Positions 50,573-60,428 of a DNA stretch of 64,000 nt are shown here, in pieces (within the stretch, counting starts at the first letter, position 1; every line of letters begins with the position of its first letter). The stretch spans positions 12,405 through 76,404 of the forward strand of contig JALHQO010000013.1 in the NCBI GenBank assembly GCA_022841905.1, written 5' to 3'. A model generated the notes under the pieces. The model saw only the letters and a list, made by a program, of their open reading frames with translations. It was not told the DNA's origin and searched no databases. The stretch is from Hyphomonadaceae bacterium (GTDB lineage Bacteria > Pseudomonadota > Alphaproteobacteria > Caulobacterales > Aquidulcibacteraceae). The position numbers and the translations under genes are program-made.

Positions 50573-51646
50573 ATGGCCGACCTGTTCGAAAATCCGCTGG
50601 GCACCGACGGCTTCGAGTTCGTCGAATTCACCTCGCCCGAACCGGACAAGCTTGCCGCGTACTTCGAACAGATCGGCTTCACCGCCGTCGGCAAGCATCG
50701 TTCGAAGAATGTCGTCCGCTACAAGCAGAACGACATCAACTTCATCCTCAACATGGAGCCGTCAGGCCAGCCTGCGGATTTCCGCTCTGCGCACGGCCCC
50801 TCCGCCAACGCGATGGCCTTTCGTGTGAAGGATGCGAAGCACGCGCTCGAAGAAGCGGTGAAGCGCGGCGCCAAGGCGGTGCAATCGCCTGTCGGCCCTG
50901 GCGAACTCAATATCCCAGCGATCGAAGGCATTGGCGGCGCTTATATCTATCTGGTCGATCGCTATGGCGCCGACACCATCTACGACGTCGATTTCGAACC
51001 GATCGCCGGCGCCGATGAGTCGAAAAACCAAATCGGCCTCACCTATCTCGATCACCTCACGCACAACGTCTTCCGCGGCAACATGGCCAAGTGGGCGGAC
51101 TATTACGAGCGCATATTCAACTTCCGCGAAATCCGTTATTTCGACATCGAAGGCAAAGTCTCGGGCCTCTTCTCAAAAGCAATGACCAGCCCCGACGGCA
51201 AGATTCGCATCCCGCTCAACGAGAGCAAAGGCGATCCGGAGAAGGTCGATCAGATCGAAGAATATTTGCAGCGTTACAAAGGCGAGGGCATCCAGCATTT
51301 GGCGTTCGGCACGAACAATCTCTACGACGTCGTCGATCGCCTGCGCGCGCGCGGTGTCGAGCTGCAAGACACGATCGAGACCTATTTCGATCTCATCGAC
51401 AAACGTCTGCCGGGCCACGGCGAGCCGGTCGAAGAACTCCGTAAACGCCGCATCCTGATCGACGGCGCGCCCAGCGAAGGCCAAGGTCTGCTGCTGCAAA
51501 TCTTCGGCAAGGACGCCATCGGCCCGATCTTCTTCGAATTCATCCAGCGCAAGGGCAATGAAGGCTTCGGCGAAGGCAATTTCAAAGCGCTGTTCGAGTC
51601 GATCGAACTCGACCAGATCAAGCGCGGCGTGTTGAAGGCGGGATGA
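50573..51646 (+). CDS. hppD: 4-hydroxyphenylpyruvate dioxygenase
   Basis: GTDGFEFVEFTSPEPDKLAAYFEQIGFTAVGKHRSKNV...LDHLTHNVFRGNMAKWADYYERIFNFREIRYFDIEGK...GIQHLAFGTNNLYD. Confidence 0.97.
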   Translation: MADLFENPLGTDGFEFVEFTSPEPDKLAAYFEQIGFTAVGKHRSKNVVRYKQNDINFILNMEPSGQPADFRSAHGPSANAMAFRVKDAKHALEEAVKRGAKAVQSPVGPGELNIPAIEGIGGAYIYLVDRYGADTIYDVDFEPIAGADESKNQIGLTYLDHLTHNVFRGNMAKWADYYERIFNFREIRYFDIEGKVSGLFSKAMTSPDGKIRIPLNESKGDPEKVDQIEEYLQRYKGEGIQHLAFGTNNLYDVVDRLRARGVELQDTIETYFDLIDKRLPGHGEPVEELRKRRILIDGAPSEGQGLLLQIFGKDAIGPIFFEFIQRKGNEGFGEGNFKALFESIELDQIKRGVLKAG

Positions 51647-52701
51647 TGCGCGCGCTCCTCGCGTTCGCGCTATTGGCGCTCGCCGCCTGCGCCACGGCGC
51701 CGGAGCCAGCTCCGCGCTGGTCCCTCGTCGTACACGGCGGCGCCGGTGTTATCGAACGCGCGAACCTCACGCCCGAACTTGAAGCGCAGTACCGCGCTGC
51801 GATGCAGCGGGCGCTAACGACAGGCGGCGCCATCCTCGAACGCGGCGGCTCGTCGCTTGATGCGGTCGAAGCCGTGATCCGCGAGATGGAAGACGATCCG
51901 CTGTTTAATGCGGGCCGCGGCGCCGTTTTCACGGCCGAAGGACGCAACGAACTTGACGCTTCGATCATGGATGGCCGCAACCGTGCCGCAGGCGCTGTCG
52001 CCGGTCTGACGCGCACGCGTCATCCGATCAGCGCCGCGCGCGCCGTGATGGAGCGCTCGCGCCATGTCATGCTGATCGGCGAGGGCGCCGAGGCGTTCGC
52101 GCGGAGCCAAAGGCTGGAAGAGGTCGATCCGGCCTACTTCTTCACCGAGCGCCGCTGGCAGCAGCTGGAAGACAACTTGCGCGCCAACAGTCTGCCGATC
52201 CCGCAGCGCCCGGCCGGCGCGCCGCAAGCGCCGCGTGCTGAACTCGTTTATCCAGACGATCACCAGTTCGGCACCGTCGGCGTCGTAGCATTCGATAGCG
52301 CGGGCAACATCGCGGCCGGCACCTCAACCGGCGGCACCACAGGCAAACGTTGGAGCCGCGTTGGCGATGCACCGATCATCGGCGCAGGCACATATGCGCA
52401 GAACGGCGTCTGCGGCGTGAGCGCGACCGGCACCGGTGAATTCTTCATCCGTGTTGGCGTCGCGCGCGATATCTGCGCGCGCATGCAGCTCAACGGCGAA
52501 AGCGCACAAGAAGCCGCCGATAGCGTCATCGCTGAAGTCGGCGCTATGTTGAATAATCAAGGCGCTGCCGGAGACGGCGGCGTCATCGTGCTCGATGGCC
52601 GGGGCGGCGTCGCCTGGGCGATGAACACGCCGGGCATGTACCGCGCCGCCCAAATGGCGGGCGGAGACCCCATCGTGCAGATTTTCGCGGACGAACAATG
52701 A
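51643..52701 (+). CDS. Isoaspartyl peptidase / L-asparaginase (Ntn hydrolase), exported
   Basis: WSLVVHGGAGVIERANL...FNAGRGAVFTAEGRNELDASIMDG...HQFGTVGVVAFDSAGNIAAGTSTGGTTGKRWSRVGDAPIIGAGTYA. Confidence 0.95.
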   Translation: MMRALLAFALLALAACATAPEPAPRWSLVVHGGAGVIERANLTPELEAQYRAAMQRALTTGGAILERGGSSLDAVEAVIREMEDDPLFNAGRGAVFTAEGRNELDASIMDGRNRAAGAVAGLTRTRHPISAARAVMERSRHVMLIGEGAEAFARSQRLEEVDPAYFFTERRWQQLEDNLRANSLPIPQRPAGAPQAPRAELVYPDDHQFGTVGVVAFDSAGNIAAGTSTGGTTGKRWSRVGDAPIIGAGTYAQNGVCGVSATGTGEFFIRVGVARDICARMQLNGESAQEAADSVIAEVGAMLNNQGAAGDGGVIVLDGRGGVAWAMNTPGMYRAAQMAGGDPIVQIFADEQ

Positions 52702-52782
52702 GCAATCGTCACTCGCCCATGGCACTAAAGCGCGGCTCGCTCGTTGATCCTCTGGGACTCTCCGGTCCCCGGGGAACATCTC

Positions 52783-52971
52783 ATGTCAACGTTCGTGATC
52801 TACGCGATCGGCTATCTCATCCTTCTCGCCGGCTTGGTCTATGGCGCGGTTCTGCTCGGCGTCCAGACACAATGGATTATAGTCGGCGCGCTCGTAATGC
52901 TGGGCCTTGGCATTGCGCTGGGCGTCGGCAAGACGCGTACGAAAGACGTCCCCACCGATCATCAACCCTAA
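52783..52971 (+). CDS. Small two-TM membrane protein
   Basis: MSTFVIYAIGYLILLAGLVYGAVLLGVQTQWIIVGALVMLGLGIALGVGKTRTKDV. Confidence 0.65.
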   Translation: MSTFVIYAIGYLILLAGLVYGAVLLGVQTQWIIVGALVMLGLGIALGVGKTRTKDVPTDHQP

Positions 52972-53008
52972 GCGCAGCGCGTCCGGCGCGCGCGCAGGAG
53001 CGCGCATT

Positions 53009-53575
53009 ATGGCGATAACGTCAGGCATCCATCACGTCGCCTATCGCTGCAAAGACGCCAAGCAAACCGTCGAGTTTTATCGCGACGTGTTCGACATGGA
53101 TTACACGACCGCGTTCGCCGAGGATCACGTCCCCTCGACGGGCGAGTACGATCCGTACATGCACGTCTTCCTCGACGCGGGAAACGGCAACGTGCTCGCC
53201 TTCTTCGAACTGCCGAACCAGAAAGACATGGGCCGCGACGAGAACACGCCAGCCTGGGTCCAGCACATCGCGTTCAAAGTTGAGAGCTTGGATGCCCTGA
53301 TGGCCGCGAAAGCGCGCGCCGAGGCCAAGGGCCTCGACGTGCTCGGCCCCACCGATCACGGCATCTTCAAATCGATCTACTTCTTCGACCCCAACGGCCA
53401 CCGCCTAGAACTCACCGCCGACACGGGCACCGCCGAGGAGTATGCCGAACTCAAGCGCGTCGCCCCCGCTATGCTGGAAGAATGGAGCCGCACCAAGAAG
53501 GCGCCGCAACATGCGGCCTGGCTCCACGAGAAAGCGCGCGCCGCACACGCCACGAAGTCGCGGATCGGGGAATAA
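53009..53575 (+). CDS. VOC family / type I extradiol dioxygenase-like protein
   Basis: GIHHVAYRCKDAKQTVEFYRDVF...WVQHIAFKVESLDAL...YFFDPNGHRLELTAD (putative 2-His-1-Glu). Confidence 0.88.
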   Translation: MAITSGIHHVAYRCKDAKQTVEFYRDVFDMDYTTAFAEDHVPSTGEYDPYMHVFLDAGNGNVLAFFELPNQKDMGRDENTPAWVQHIAFKVESLDALMAAKARAEAKGLDVLGPTDHGIFKSIYFFDPNGHRLELTADTGTAEEYAELKRVAPAMLEEWSRTKKAPQHAAWLHEKARAAHATKSRIGE

Positions 53576-53615
53576 TCGGCATGACGTTGGCGCGCGTCCG
53601 CGCTAGAGAGGACGC

Positions 53616-54266
53616 ATGCTGAAGCTCTACGATTATTGGCGTTCGTCTGCCGCCTATCGCGTCCGCATCGGGCTAAATCTCAAAAACGTCGATTACGAGT
53701 CCGTGCCGATCAACATCGCACCCGGCACGGACGAGCAGATGCGAGAGCCATATCGTTCGAAAAACCCGCAAATGCGTGTGCCGGCGTTGGAGACTGAGCA
53801 GGGCATCATCACCCAATCGCTCTCGATCCTGGTCTGGCTCGATCAAATCTACCCGAACCCACGCCTTATGCCCGCCGACCCGTGGCTCGGCGCGCAAGTG
53901 CGTTCATTCGCCACCACGATCGCGACCGACATTCATCCGCTCAACAACACCAGCGTGCTGACGCGGCTCAAGTTGGAGTTCAGCGCAAGCGAAGATCATA
54001 TCGGCGAATGGTATCGCCACTGGATCAAACTCGGCTTCAACGCGCTCGAACACCAGGTCGCCAATCATCCAGACACTGCATACATTTTCGGCGATGAGCC
54101 AACGCTGGCCGACGTGATGCTCGTGCCGCAAATGGCCAATGCGCGTCGGTACAAGACGGATGTTTCGCCATTCCCACGCCTCGTTGCCTGGGACGAAACC
54201 GCGCGCAAACATCCCGCTTTCATCAAAGCCGCGCCGGAAAACCAGAAGGACGCGCCCAAGCCATGA
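53616..54266 (+). CDS. maiA: Maleylacetoacetate isomerase
   Basis: LKLYDYWRSSAAYRVRIGLNLKNVDYESVPINI...TQSLSILVWLDQIYPNPRLMP...DIHPLNNTSVL. Confidence 0.95.
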   Translation: MLKLYDYWRSSAAYRVRIGLNLKNVDYESVPINIAPGTDEQMREPYRSKNPQMRVPALETEQGIITQSLSILVWLDQIYPNPRLMPADPWLGAQVRSFATTIATDIHPLNNTSVLTRLKLEFSASEDHIGEWYRHWIKLGFNALEHQVANHPDTAYIFGDEPTLADVMLVPQMANARRYKTDVSPFPRLVAWDETARKHPAFIKAAPENQKDAPKP

Positions 54267-55270
54267 AACTCGCATCGCTCCGCCACGGCCGTGACGGCCG
54301 CCTCGTCGTCGTGTCCCATGATCTAGCCTGGTACGCGGTCGCTGGCCCCGAAGTGCCGACATTGCAGGCCGCGCTCGATGATTGGACGCACGCCGAGCCG
54401 CGCCTCAAGGCGCTGAGCGAAGGCGTCAACGCCGGCACGATCCTGCGCGAGCGCTTCCACGAACGCGAAGCCGCTTCGCCGCTGCCGCGCGCCTATCAAT
54501 GGGCCGATGGCTCGGCTTACGTGAACCACGTCGCACTCGTGCGCCAAGCGCGCGGCGCTAAAATGCCGGAGACGTTTTGGACCGACCCGCTCATGTATCA
54601 AGGCGGCAGCGATGTTTTTCTCGGGCCGCGCGACGCCATTCCGCTGAAAGACGAATCCTGGGGCTGCGACTTTGAAGCGGAAGTCGCCGTCATCGTCGAC
54701 GATTGCGAAGCCGGCATCAGCGCTGACGAAGCGAAGAAGCGCATTCGTCTCGTAATGCTGGTGAACGATGTCAGCCTGCGCAATCTCATTCCGGCAGAAT
54801 TGGAGAAGGGCTTTGGCTTCTTCCAGTCGAAGCCATCATCCGCCTTCTCACCCGTTGCGGTCACGCCTGACGCGCTCGGTGACGCGTGGCGGGACGGCAA
54901 ACTGCATTTGCCGATGCACGTCACGCTGAACGGAAAGGCCTTCGGTGCAGCGAACGCCGGCGAAGACATGACTTTCGATTTCGGCCAACTCATCGTCCAC
55001 GCCGCTAAGACCCGCGATCTCGCTGCCGGCACGATCATTGGCTCAGGCACAGTCTCCAATCGCGGCGAAGACGGCGGACCTGGCAAACCGGTCAGCGAGG
55101 GCGGCCGCGGCTATTCCTGCATTGCCGAACAACGCATGATCGAGACGATCCAGTCGGGCAAGCCGAGCACCGCATTCCTCAAGCATGGCGACACCGTGGA
55201 AATCGAAATGCGCGACGCGAAGAATCACTCGATCTTCGGCAGGATCGAACAGGAAGTGGTCAAAGCCTAG
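54263..55270 (+). CDS. Fumarylacetoacetate hydrolase family protein
   Basis: ATGA overlap with maiA; SYVNHVALVRQARGAKMPETFWTDPLMYQGGSDVFLGPRDAIPLKDESWGCDFEAEVAVIVDD. Confidence 0.93.
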   Translation: MKLASLRHGRDGRLVVVSHDLAWYAVAGPEVPTLQAALDDWTHAEPRLKALSEGVNAGTILRERFHEREAASPLPRAYQWADGSAYVNHVALVRQARGAKMPETFWTDPLMYQGGSDVFLGPRDAIPLKDESWGCDFEAEVAVIVDDCEAGISADEAKKRIRLVMLVNDVSLRNLIPAELEKGFGFFQSKPSSAFSPVAVTPDALGDAWRDGKLHLPMHVTLNGKAFGAANAGEDMTFDFGQLIVHAAKTRDLAAGTIIGSGTVSNRGEDGGPGKPVSEGGRGYSCIAEQRMIETIQSGKPSTAFLKHGDTVEIEMRDAKNHSIFGRIEQEVVKA

Positions 55271-56010
55271 AACGGGATGCGCGCGCCATCCCACGCGAAG
55301 GCATTGCCGCTATCCGCCGGTGTTAGGCCATCGATGACCGAGAGCAGCCGCTCGGCGCTATATGCCGGCGTGAACAGCTTTTCCACCGCAACGCCACGCT
55401 GGAATGGCTTGGATAGATCCGTGTCGACCGTGCCTGGATGCAGCGCCACGCAAATCGCTTGCTTACGCTGGCGCGCCAGCTCGATCGCGCAGGTGCGGAC
55501 GATCTGATGCAGGGCGGCTTTAGAAGCGCGATACGAAGCCCAGCCGCCGAGGCGGTTGTCCTCGATCGATCCTACGCGCGCCGAGAGCGCAGCAAACACC
55601 GCCTTACGGTCACGCGCCAACAGCGGCAGCATGTGCTTGGCGATCAGGGCCGGTCCTGTCGCGTTGACGGCGAACGCATGCACGAAGCTGTCGGCGCTGA
55701 AGTCGCGCCAAGTCTTTTCCGGCTGCATGCTGCCTTCGTGCAGTACTCCGGTCGTTACCAACACGAGATCGAGCGGGCCGCCCCCGCTCATACAGGCCGC
55801 GGCGTCGGCGATCGTCTCTTCGCGCGTGATATCAAACTGAAATGGCGTAATCTTAGGTCGCTCGGCGATCACGGATGAGCGAGAGCCGGCATAGATTGCG
55901 CCGACGCCCTCGTTCTCCGCCAGAAGGTCGAGCAGGGCGGCGCCGACGCCGCCGGTCGCGCCAAAGAGTGCGACGCGCATTGGCGCGCTAAAACTCGTGA
56001 GCGCGCTCAC
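55267..56010 (-). CDS. SDR family oxidoreductase
   Basis: RVALFGATGGVGAALLDLLAEN; YRASKAALHQIVRTCAIEL. Confidence 0.9.
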   Translation of the reverse strand: MSALTSFSAPMRVALFGATGGVGAALLDLLAENEGVGAIYAGSRSSVIAERPKITPFQFDITREETIADAAACMSGGGPLDLVLVTTGVLHEGSMQPEKTWRDFSADSFVHAFAVNATGPALIAKHMLPLLARDRKAVFAALSARVGSIEDNRLGGWASYRASKAALHQIVRTCAIELARQRKQAICVALHPGTVDTDLSKPFQRGVAVEKLFTPAYSAERLLSVIDGLTPADSGNAFAWDGARIPF

Positions 56011-57533
56011 TTCGGGCCGTTCAGAAAGATGCGCGCATCGCGTGCGATCTCGTTGCGGCGTTCATCGCTCATGCGGTCTAGCGTGCGGTACATCGGCGCG
56101 ATGCGCGGATTGCCGCCCAGTATCGGCCGATTGCGCGCCAGAAAGTCCCAGTAAAGATAGTTGAACGGGCATGCTTTGGGGCCGCTCTTAAGCTTCACGT
56201 CGAAGGCGCAACCTTTGCAATAGTCCGACATACGATCGATATAGGCGCCGCTCGCCGCGTAAGGCTTCGAGGCAAGCAGGCCGCCATCCGCGAATTGGCT
56301 CATGCCGATCGTGTTGGGCGCTTCGACCCATTCGTAAGCATCCGCGTAAACCGCCAGATACCATTCATGCACCTGAACAGGATCAACGCCCGCGAGCATG
56401 GCAAAATTGCCGGTGACCATGAGCCGCTGGATGTGGTGCGCGTATGCTTCGACTTTGGTTTGGCCGAGAGCGGCAGCCATGCACGCCATGTCGGTTTCGG
56501 CTGACCAATAGAACCATGGCAGATCGCGCGTTGCGCCCAGCGCGTTGCGGCGCGTGTAGTCCGGGCCTTCGCGCCAATAGATACCGCGCACATATTCGCG
56601 CCAACCCAAAATCTGGCGGATGAAGCCCTCGACTGCGTTGAGCGGCGCCTTGCCGTTTCGGTATTCCGCCTCGGCGCGGCGGCAAACATCGCGGGCATCC
56701 AGCAGGCCGATGTTAAGATACATCGAGATGACTGAATGATAGAGGAACGGCTCGCCGCTCAGCATCGCGTCTTGGTAGTCACCAAAGCGGGGCAGGGCTT
56801 CGTGCAGAAAGTGCGTTAGCGCCAGGTCAGCCTGTTCATGTGTCACGCCAAACCAGAACGGTTCGAGATCGCCAAAATGATCGCCGAACCGTTCGGCCAC
56901 GAGGTTCAGCACCGCCTCGGTTTCCGCATTCGGCGCAAAACGCGGCGGCGAGGGCATGAGAAGATCATTATCGGCGGGCTTTCGGTTTTCGGCGTCGAAA
57001 TTCCAGCGTCCGCCGGCGGGCGCCTCGCTGTCCATCAGGATGCCGGTCTCCGTGCGCATCAGTCGGTAGAAATATTCCATGCGCAACTGCTTGCGCCCTT
57101 GCGCCCAGGTGCGGAATGCGGCGTGCGAACAGATGAAGCGCGTGTCCTCACGCACCTCGACCGGCAAGCCGAGTGCCGCCTCCCAGCCTTCCATCTCTCG
57201 CGCGAGCCGGTGTTCTCCAGCTTCGGTGACCACCACCTCCGCGGGCTGCAACGCCGCGATCGCTCTTTGCAACTCGCCGCGGAGCGAGCCGCTATTGTCA
57301 GTGTCGTCCAACGCCACATAACGCACGGTGACGCCGTCGGCGCGCAGCCGCCTCGCGAACGCGCGCATGGCTGCCAACACAAAGGCAATCTTCTTTTTGT
57401 GATGGCGCACATAAGTCGCCTCGGTTGAAACCTCGGCGAGCAGGACGACATCGCGGGCTTTATCGAGATCGCGCAGCGCTGCGATGCGCGGCGTCAGTTG
57501 GTCTCCTAGAACAAGGCGTAAAGCATGCACCAC
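56007..57533 (-). CDS. FeS-cluster cryptochrome/photolyase family protein (prokaryotic (6-4) photolyase-like)
   Basis: LRLVLGDQLTPRIAALRDLD...HKKKIAFVLAAMRAFARRLRADG...HIQRLMVTGNFAMLAGVDPVQVHEWYLAVYADAYEWVEAPNT...DYCKGCAFDVKLKSGPKACPFNYLYWDFL. Confidence 0.95.
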   Translation of the reverse strand: MVHALRLVLGDQLTPRIAALRDLDKARDVVLLAEVSTEATYVRHHKKKIAFVLAAMRAFARRLRADGVTVRYVALDDTDNSGSLRGELQRAIAALQPAEVVVTEAGEHRLAREMEGWEAALGLPVEVREDTRFICSHAAFRTWAQGRKQLRMEYFYRLMRTETGILMDSEAPAGGRWNFDAENRKPADNDLLMPSPPRFAPNAETEAVLNLVAERFGDHFGDLEPFWFGVTHEQADLALTHFLHEALPRFGDYQDAMLSGEPFLYHSVISMYLNIGLLDARDVCRRAEAEYRNGKAPLNAVEGFIRQILGWREYVRGIYWREGPDYTRRNALGATRDLPWFYWSAETDMACMAAALGQTKVEAYAHHIQRLMVTGNFAMLAGVDPVQVHEWYLAVYADAYEWVEAPNTIGMSQFADGGLLASKPYAASGAYIDRMSDYCKGCAFDVKLKSGPKACPFNYLYWDFLARNRPILGGNPRIAPMYRTLDRMSDERRNEIARDARIFLNGPK

Positions 57534-57594
57534 GCGCCAAGTACGCGCGCTCGGTTCGCTTGGATTGGAGTTCGATCGAGTTTATCGTCAATCC

Positions 57595-57753
57595 ATGGTC
57601 AAGAACGCCAACGGTAAGCGGCTCGAGAAGTCCAACCTGCCGCAGAAGATTTGCGCGTCGTGCCGCCGGCCTTTCAGCTGGCGCAAGAAATGGGCGCGTG
57701 ACTGGGCACATGTGAAGTACTGCTCTGATCGGTGCCGCGACCGAGCCTCATGA
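57595..57753 (+). CDS. DUF2256 family small zinc-finger-like protein
   Basis: KSNLPQKICASCRRPFSWRKKWARDWAHVKYCSDRCRDRAS. Confidence 0.88.
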   Translation: MVKNANGKRLEKSNLPQKICASCRRPFSWRKKWARDWAHVKYCSDRCRDRAS

Positions 57754-58401
57754 GTGCGCGAAGATGTCAGTCTCTTCCCAGCCGGCGAGATCGAGCGCAG
57801 CTCGGCTCGGCAGGAAGTCGAAGCACGCTTGCGCAATCTCAACGCGGCCTTCGCGCGCTAGCATGATGTCGAGCTTGTCTTTCAACTGGTGCAAGTAGAG
57901 CACATCCGATGCCGCGTAGGCCAGCTGCGCATCGCTCAGTTCAGCCGCGCCCCAATCGCTCGATTGCTGCTCCTTGGAAATATCACGTCCGAGCACTTCC
58001 TTGGTGAGATCCTTCAGACCGTGGCGATCAGTGTAGGTCCGCACCAGCTTGGACGCGACCTTGGTGCAGTAGACCGGCGCCGTGACGACCGAGAGATCGC
58101 GCATGAACATCGCCAGATCGAAGCGTGCGAAGTGGAAGAGCTTCAGAACGCTTTGGTCCGAGAGCACGCGCTTCAAATTTGGCGCGTCATAGCTAGAGCG
58201 ATCGAGCTGCACGAGGTGGATCTCGGACTTGCCGTCGGAGAGCTGCACCAGGCAGAGCGGATCGCGCACCAGCGAGAGCCCCATCGTCTCGCTATCGACC
58301 GCAACATGCCCGTCGAACCTCACGTCGTCGGGAAGATCGCCGCTATGCAAATGGACGACCATGTTGCGCCCATCGGCGGTGAGGGAGAGTTTGCGTGTCA
58401 T
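57748..58401 (-). CDS. rnd: Ribonuclease D family 3'-5' exonuclease
   Basis: VAVDSETMGLSLVRDPLCLVQLSDG...FHFARFDLAMFM...DWGAAELSDAQLAYAASDVLYLHQLKDKL. Confidence 0.92.
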   Translation of the reverse strand: MTRKLSLTADGRNMVVHLHSGDLPDDVRFDGHVAVDSETMGLSLVRDPLCLVQLSDGKSEIHLVQLDRSSYDAPNLKRVLSDQSVLKLFHFARFDLAMFMRDLSVVTAPVYCTKVASKLVRTYTDRHGLKDLTKEVLGRDISKEQQSSDWGAAELSDAQLAYAASDVLYLHQLKDKLDIMLAREGRVEIAQACFDFLPSRAALDLAGWEETDIFAHS

Positions 58402-58445
58402 GGGGCGCGGGCTTAGTCCAATTCGTGCGGGCAGGCCAGAGGCGC

Positions 58446-60422
58446 TCACCGCCCCGTTCTGAGCCGCACACCCAGGCGCAGCGCCTGTGGCGGCCCGAGG
58501 CTCTCGATCCCGCCCGCCGTTTCCGCCGTTTCGACCGTGGCATCGAGCGCATTGTCGAGCGCGGCATAGATGGAGACCGTATCCGTCAGCGCCTGCTCGG
58601 CGCGCAAATCGAGCACGGTGGCTGCCTCCAGCACGCGGCTATTCAGATCATCCTCGAAGCGATCGCTTTCATAGCGCAGGTCGGCGGAGAGGGTGGTCGC
58701 CTCCGTCGCGCGCCAAACCAAGCCAGCGGCGGCGCTCCATTCCGCGGCTTGCGCTGGCCGCAGGCCGTCGAGAGAACCGCCATCGAAGCGGGCATCGGTG
58801 TAGCTCATCGCCGCGCGCCAAGAGAGTGTAGCGCCGAGCGCGCCTTGCGCCTCGGCTTCGATGCCAGTCGCTTCGATCACACCGGCATTCTGTCGCTGTC
58901 GATAGGCGCCGCCCGCCGGTACGAATACGCCAGGCGGAAACGTGCCCGGCCCGGCGCCTAGCGTGACATTCACAATCGCGTCCTCCAGGCGCGCCGCAAA
59001 CAGACCGACACTCCACGACCATGCACGATGCTCTCCGCCAATGGCCCCGTCGAGCCCAAGCAAACGCTCCGGCTCAAGCAGCGCATTTGCTTCGGTAACG
59101 TCATTGCCGACACGGAAGGGGCGGTGAAGCTCGTTTAGTGTCGGCGGCCGGAAACCCGCATACGCTGCGCCGCGAACAAAATAGTCGCCAAACTCACGCC
59201 GCACGCCAAAGCGCGCAGTCGGCGCAATCGTCTCCGTATCGTCGGGCAAGAACTCCAGCGTCGGCGCGCCGGTCGCCAGCAAGCGCTCGATCCGTTCGCC
59301 ATCCTCGGCGCGGTTGACATCAACGCGCGCTCCGCCCGAGACGAGCCAATCGCCAAACGTGCGCCAGCTTTCGGCGTAGACGCCTGCCGTGAGCGTGCGC
59401 CCGCCCGCGATGCGTGAGCGCGTGAACGCGCCGCCCATGAACGAGAACAGTTCGCGCGTCTCGCCATCGGCCGCGCGCAAATCGGCGCCGATCTCCAGAC
59501 CGCCCGCGTCATCGCTCCAGCGTATCGCCGCATTGCCGCCCCAGCCGAGCGCGGGCGTTTCATACTGCACGCTCGCCGGTGTCGTTGTGCTGCGATCCGG
59601 CGCGGTTGCGACGGAGGAGTTGTATAAATCCGATTGCAGCGTCCACGCTTGCACGCGCCACGCAAACGGCCCAGCCGGATCGGCCAATGTAAAGCTCAAG
59701 CTTGAGCCTTCGGAGCGCGACTCCGCGCCAACGAGCCCAGCGCTGCGCCATTCCGAATACGCGCCCAGTCGCGCCGCAAACACCAGATCGTCGCCGCGCC
59801 ACTCCAACCTCGTCACGCCGGCGAACGAATCGGACGCCAGCGCCACATCCGCCGCCCCGCGTCCTTCGCGCACCGCGACCCAACCGTCGCTCCGTTGCGC
59901 TGATGCGCCCAGCATCCATGAAAATGCGCCGCTGGTCGCTTCGCCGATGCCGGCCAATCGCCCGTAGCCAAGCGCGTCGCCTTCGGCTGTCAGCACCGCG
60001 CCTTGCCCCCGCCGTTCACGCAACCGCACAGCGCCCGTCAGCGCGCCGGCGCCATAAGGTCCAGCGCCTGCGCCGCGCACGATGTCGGCGCCTTCGATCG
60101 TCTCAGCCGGAAGCGCGCCCCAGATCACCCAGCCGCCGAACGGGTCGTTCATCGGCTGGCCGTCGAGCGTCACCAGCGCGCGACCCGCACCGGACGGCGC
60201 AATCGCACGCAGCGATAGGCCCTGAATGGTCGGGTTGGCTGCGGCGCTATCGTTGCGCCGGAACAGCGCTACACCCGGCACAACGCGCAGCGCCTCATCC
60301 AAGCGGACCGCATCCTCGATCGCCTGCGCATTGACTTCGACGCGCGCGTAAACATCCTCGCCCGCCGCCTCCGGCAGGCGCGGGGCGGTTACGATGATTT
60401 CTTCAGCACCTTGGCAATCCAC
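58446..60422 (-). CDS. TonB-dependent receptor, GTG start, no signal peptide visible
   Basis: EEIIVTAPRLPE TonB-box-like; VVPGVALFRRNDSAAANPTIQGLSLRAIAPSGAGRALVTLDGQPMNDPFGG plug; C-terminal beta-barrel ending LGVRLRTGR. Confidence 0.9.
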   Translation of the reverse strand: MDCQGAEEIIVTAPRLPEAAGEDVYARVEVNAQAIEDAVRLDEALRVVPGVALFRRNDSAAANPTIQGLSLRAIAPSGAGRALVTLDGQPMNDPFGGWVIWGALPAETIEGADIVRGAGAGPYGAGALTGAVRLRERRGQGAVLTAEGDALGYGRLAGIGEATSGAFSWMLGASAQRSDGWVAVREGRGAADVALASDSFAGVTRLEWRGDDLVFAARLGAYSEWRSAGLVGAESRSEGSSLSFTLADPAGPFAWRVQAWTLQSDLYNSSVATAPDRSTTTPASVQYETPALGWGGNAAIRWSDDAGGLEIGADLRAADGETRELFSFMGGAFTRSRIAGGRTLTAGVYAESWRTFGDWLVSGGARVDVNRAEDGERIERLLATGAPTLEFLPDDTETIAPTARFGVRREFGDYFVRGAAYAGFRPPTLNELHRPFRVGNDVTEANALLEPERLLGLDGAIGGEHRAWSWSVGLFAARLEDAIVNVTLGAGPGTFPPGVFVPAGGAYRQRQNAGVIEATGIEAEAQGALGATLSWRAAMSYTDARFDGGSLDGLRPAQAAEWSAAAGLVWRATEATTLSADLRYESDRFEDDLNSRVLEAATVLDLRAEQALTDTVSIYAALDNALDATVETAETAGGIESLGPPQALRLGVRLRTGR

Positions 60423-60428
60423 GTGGCC

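Noticed and set aside
51643-52701. Isoaspartyl peptidase as a tyrosine pathway enzyme
   Set aside because: Coupled to hppD by ATGA overlap, but its motifs are those of an Ntn L-asparaginase/isoaspartyl peptidase; no pathway role can be assigned.
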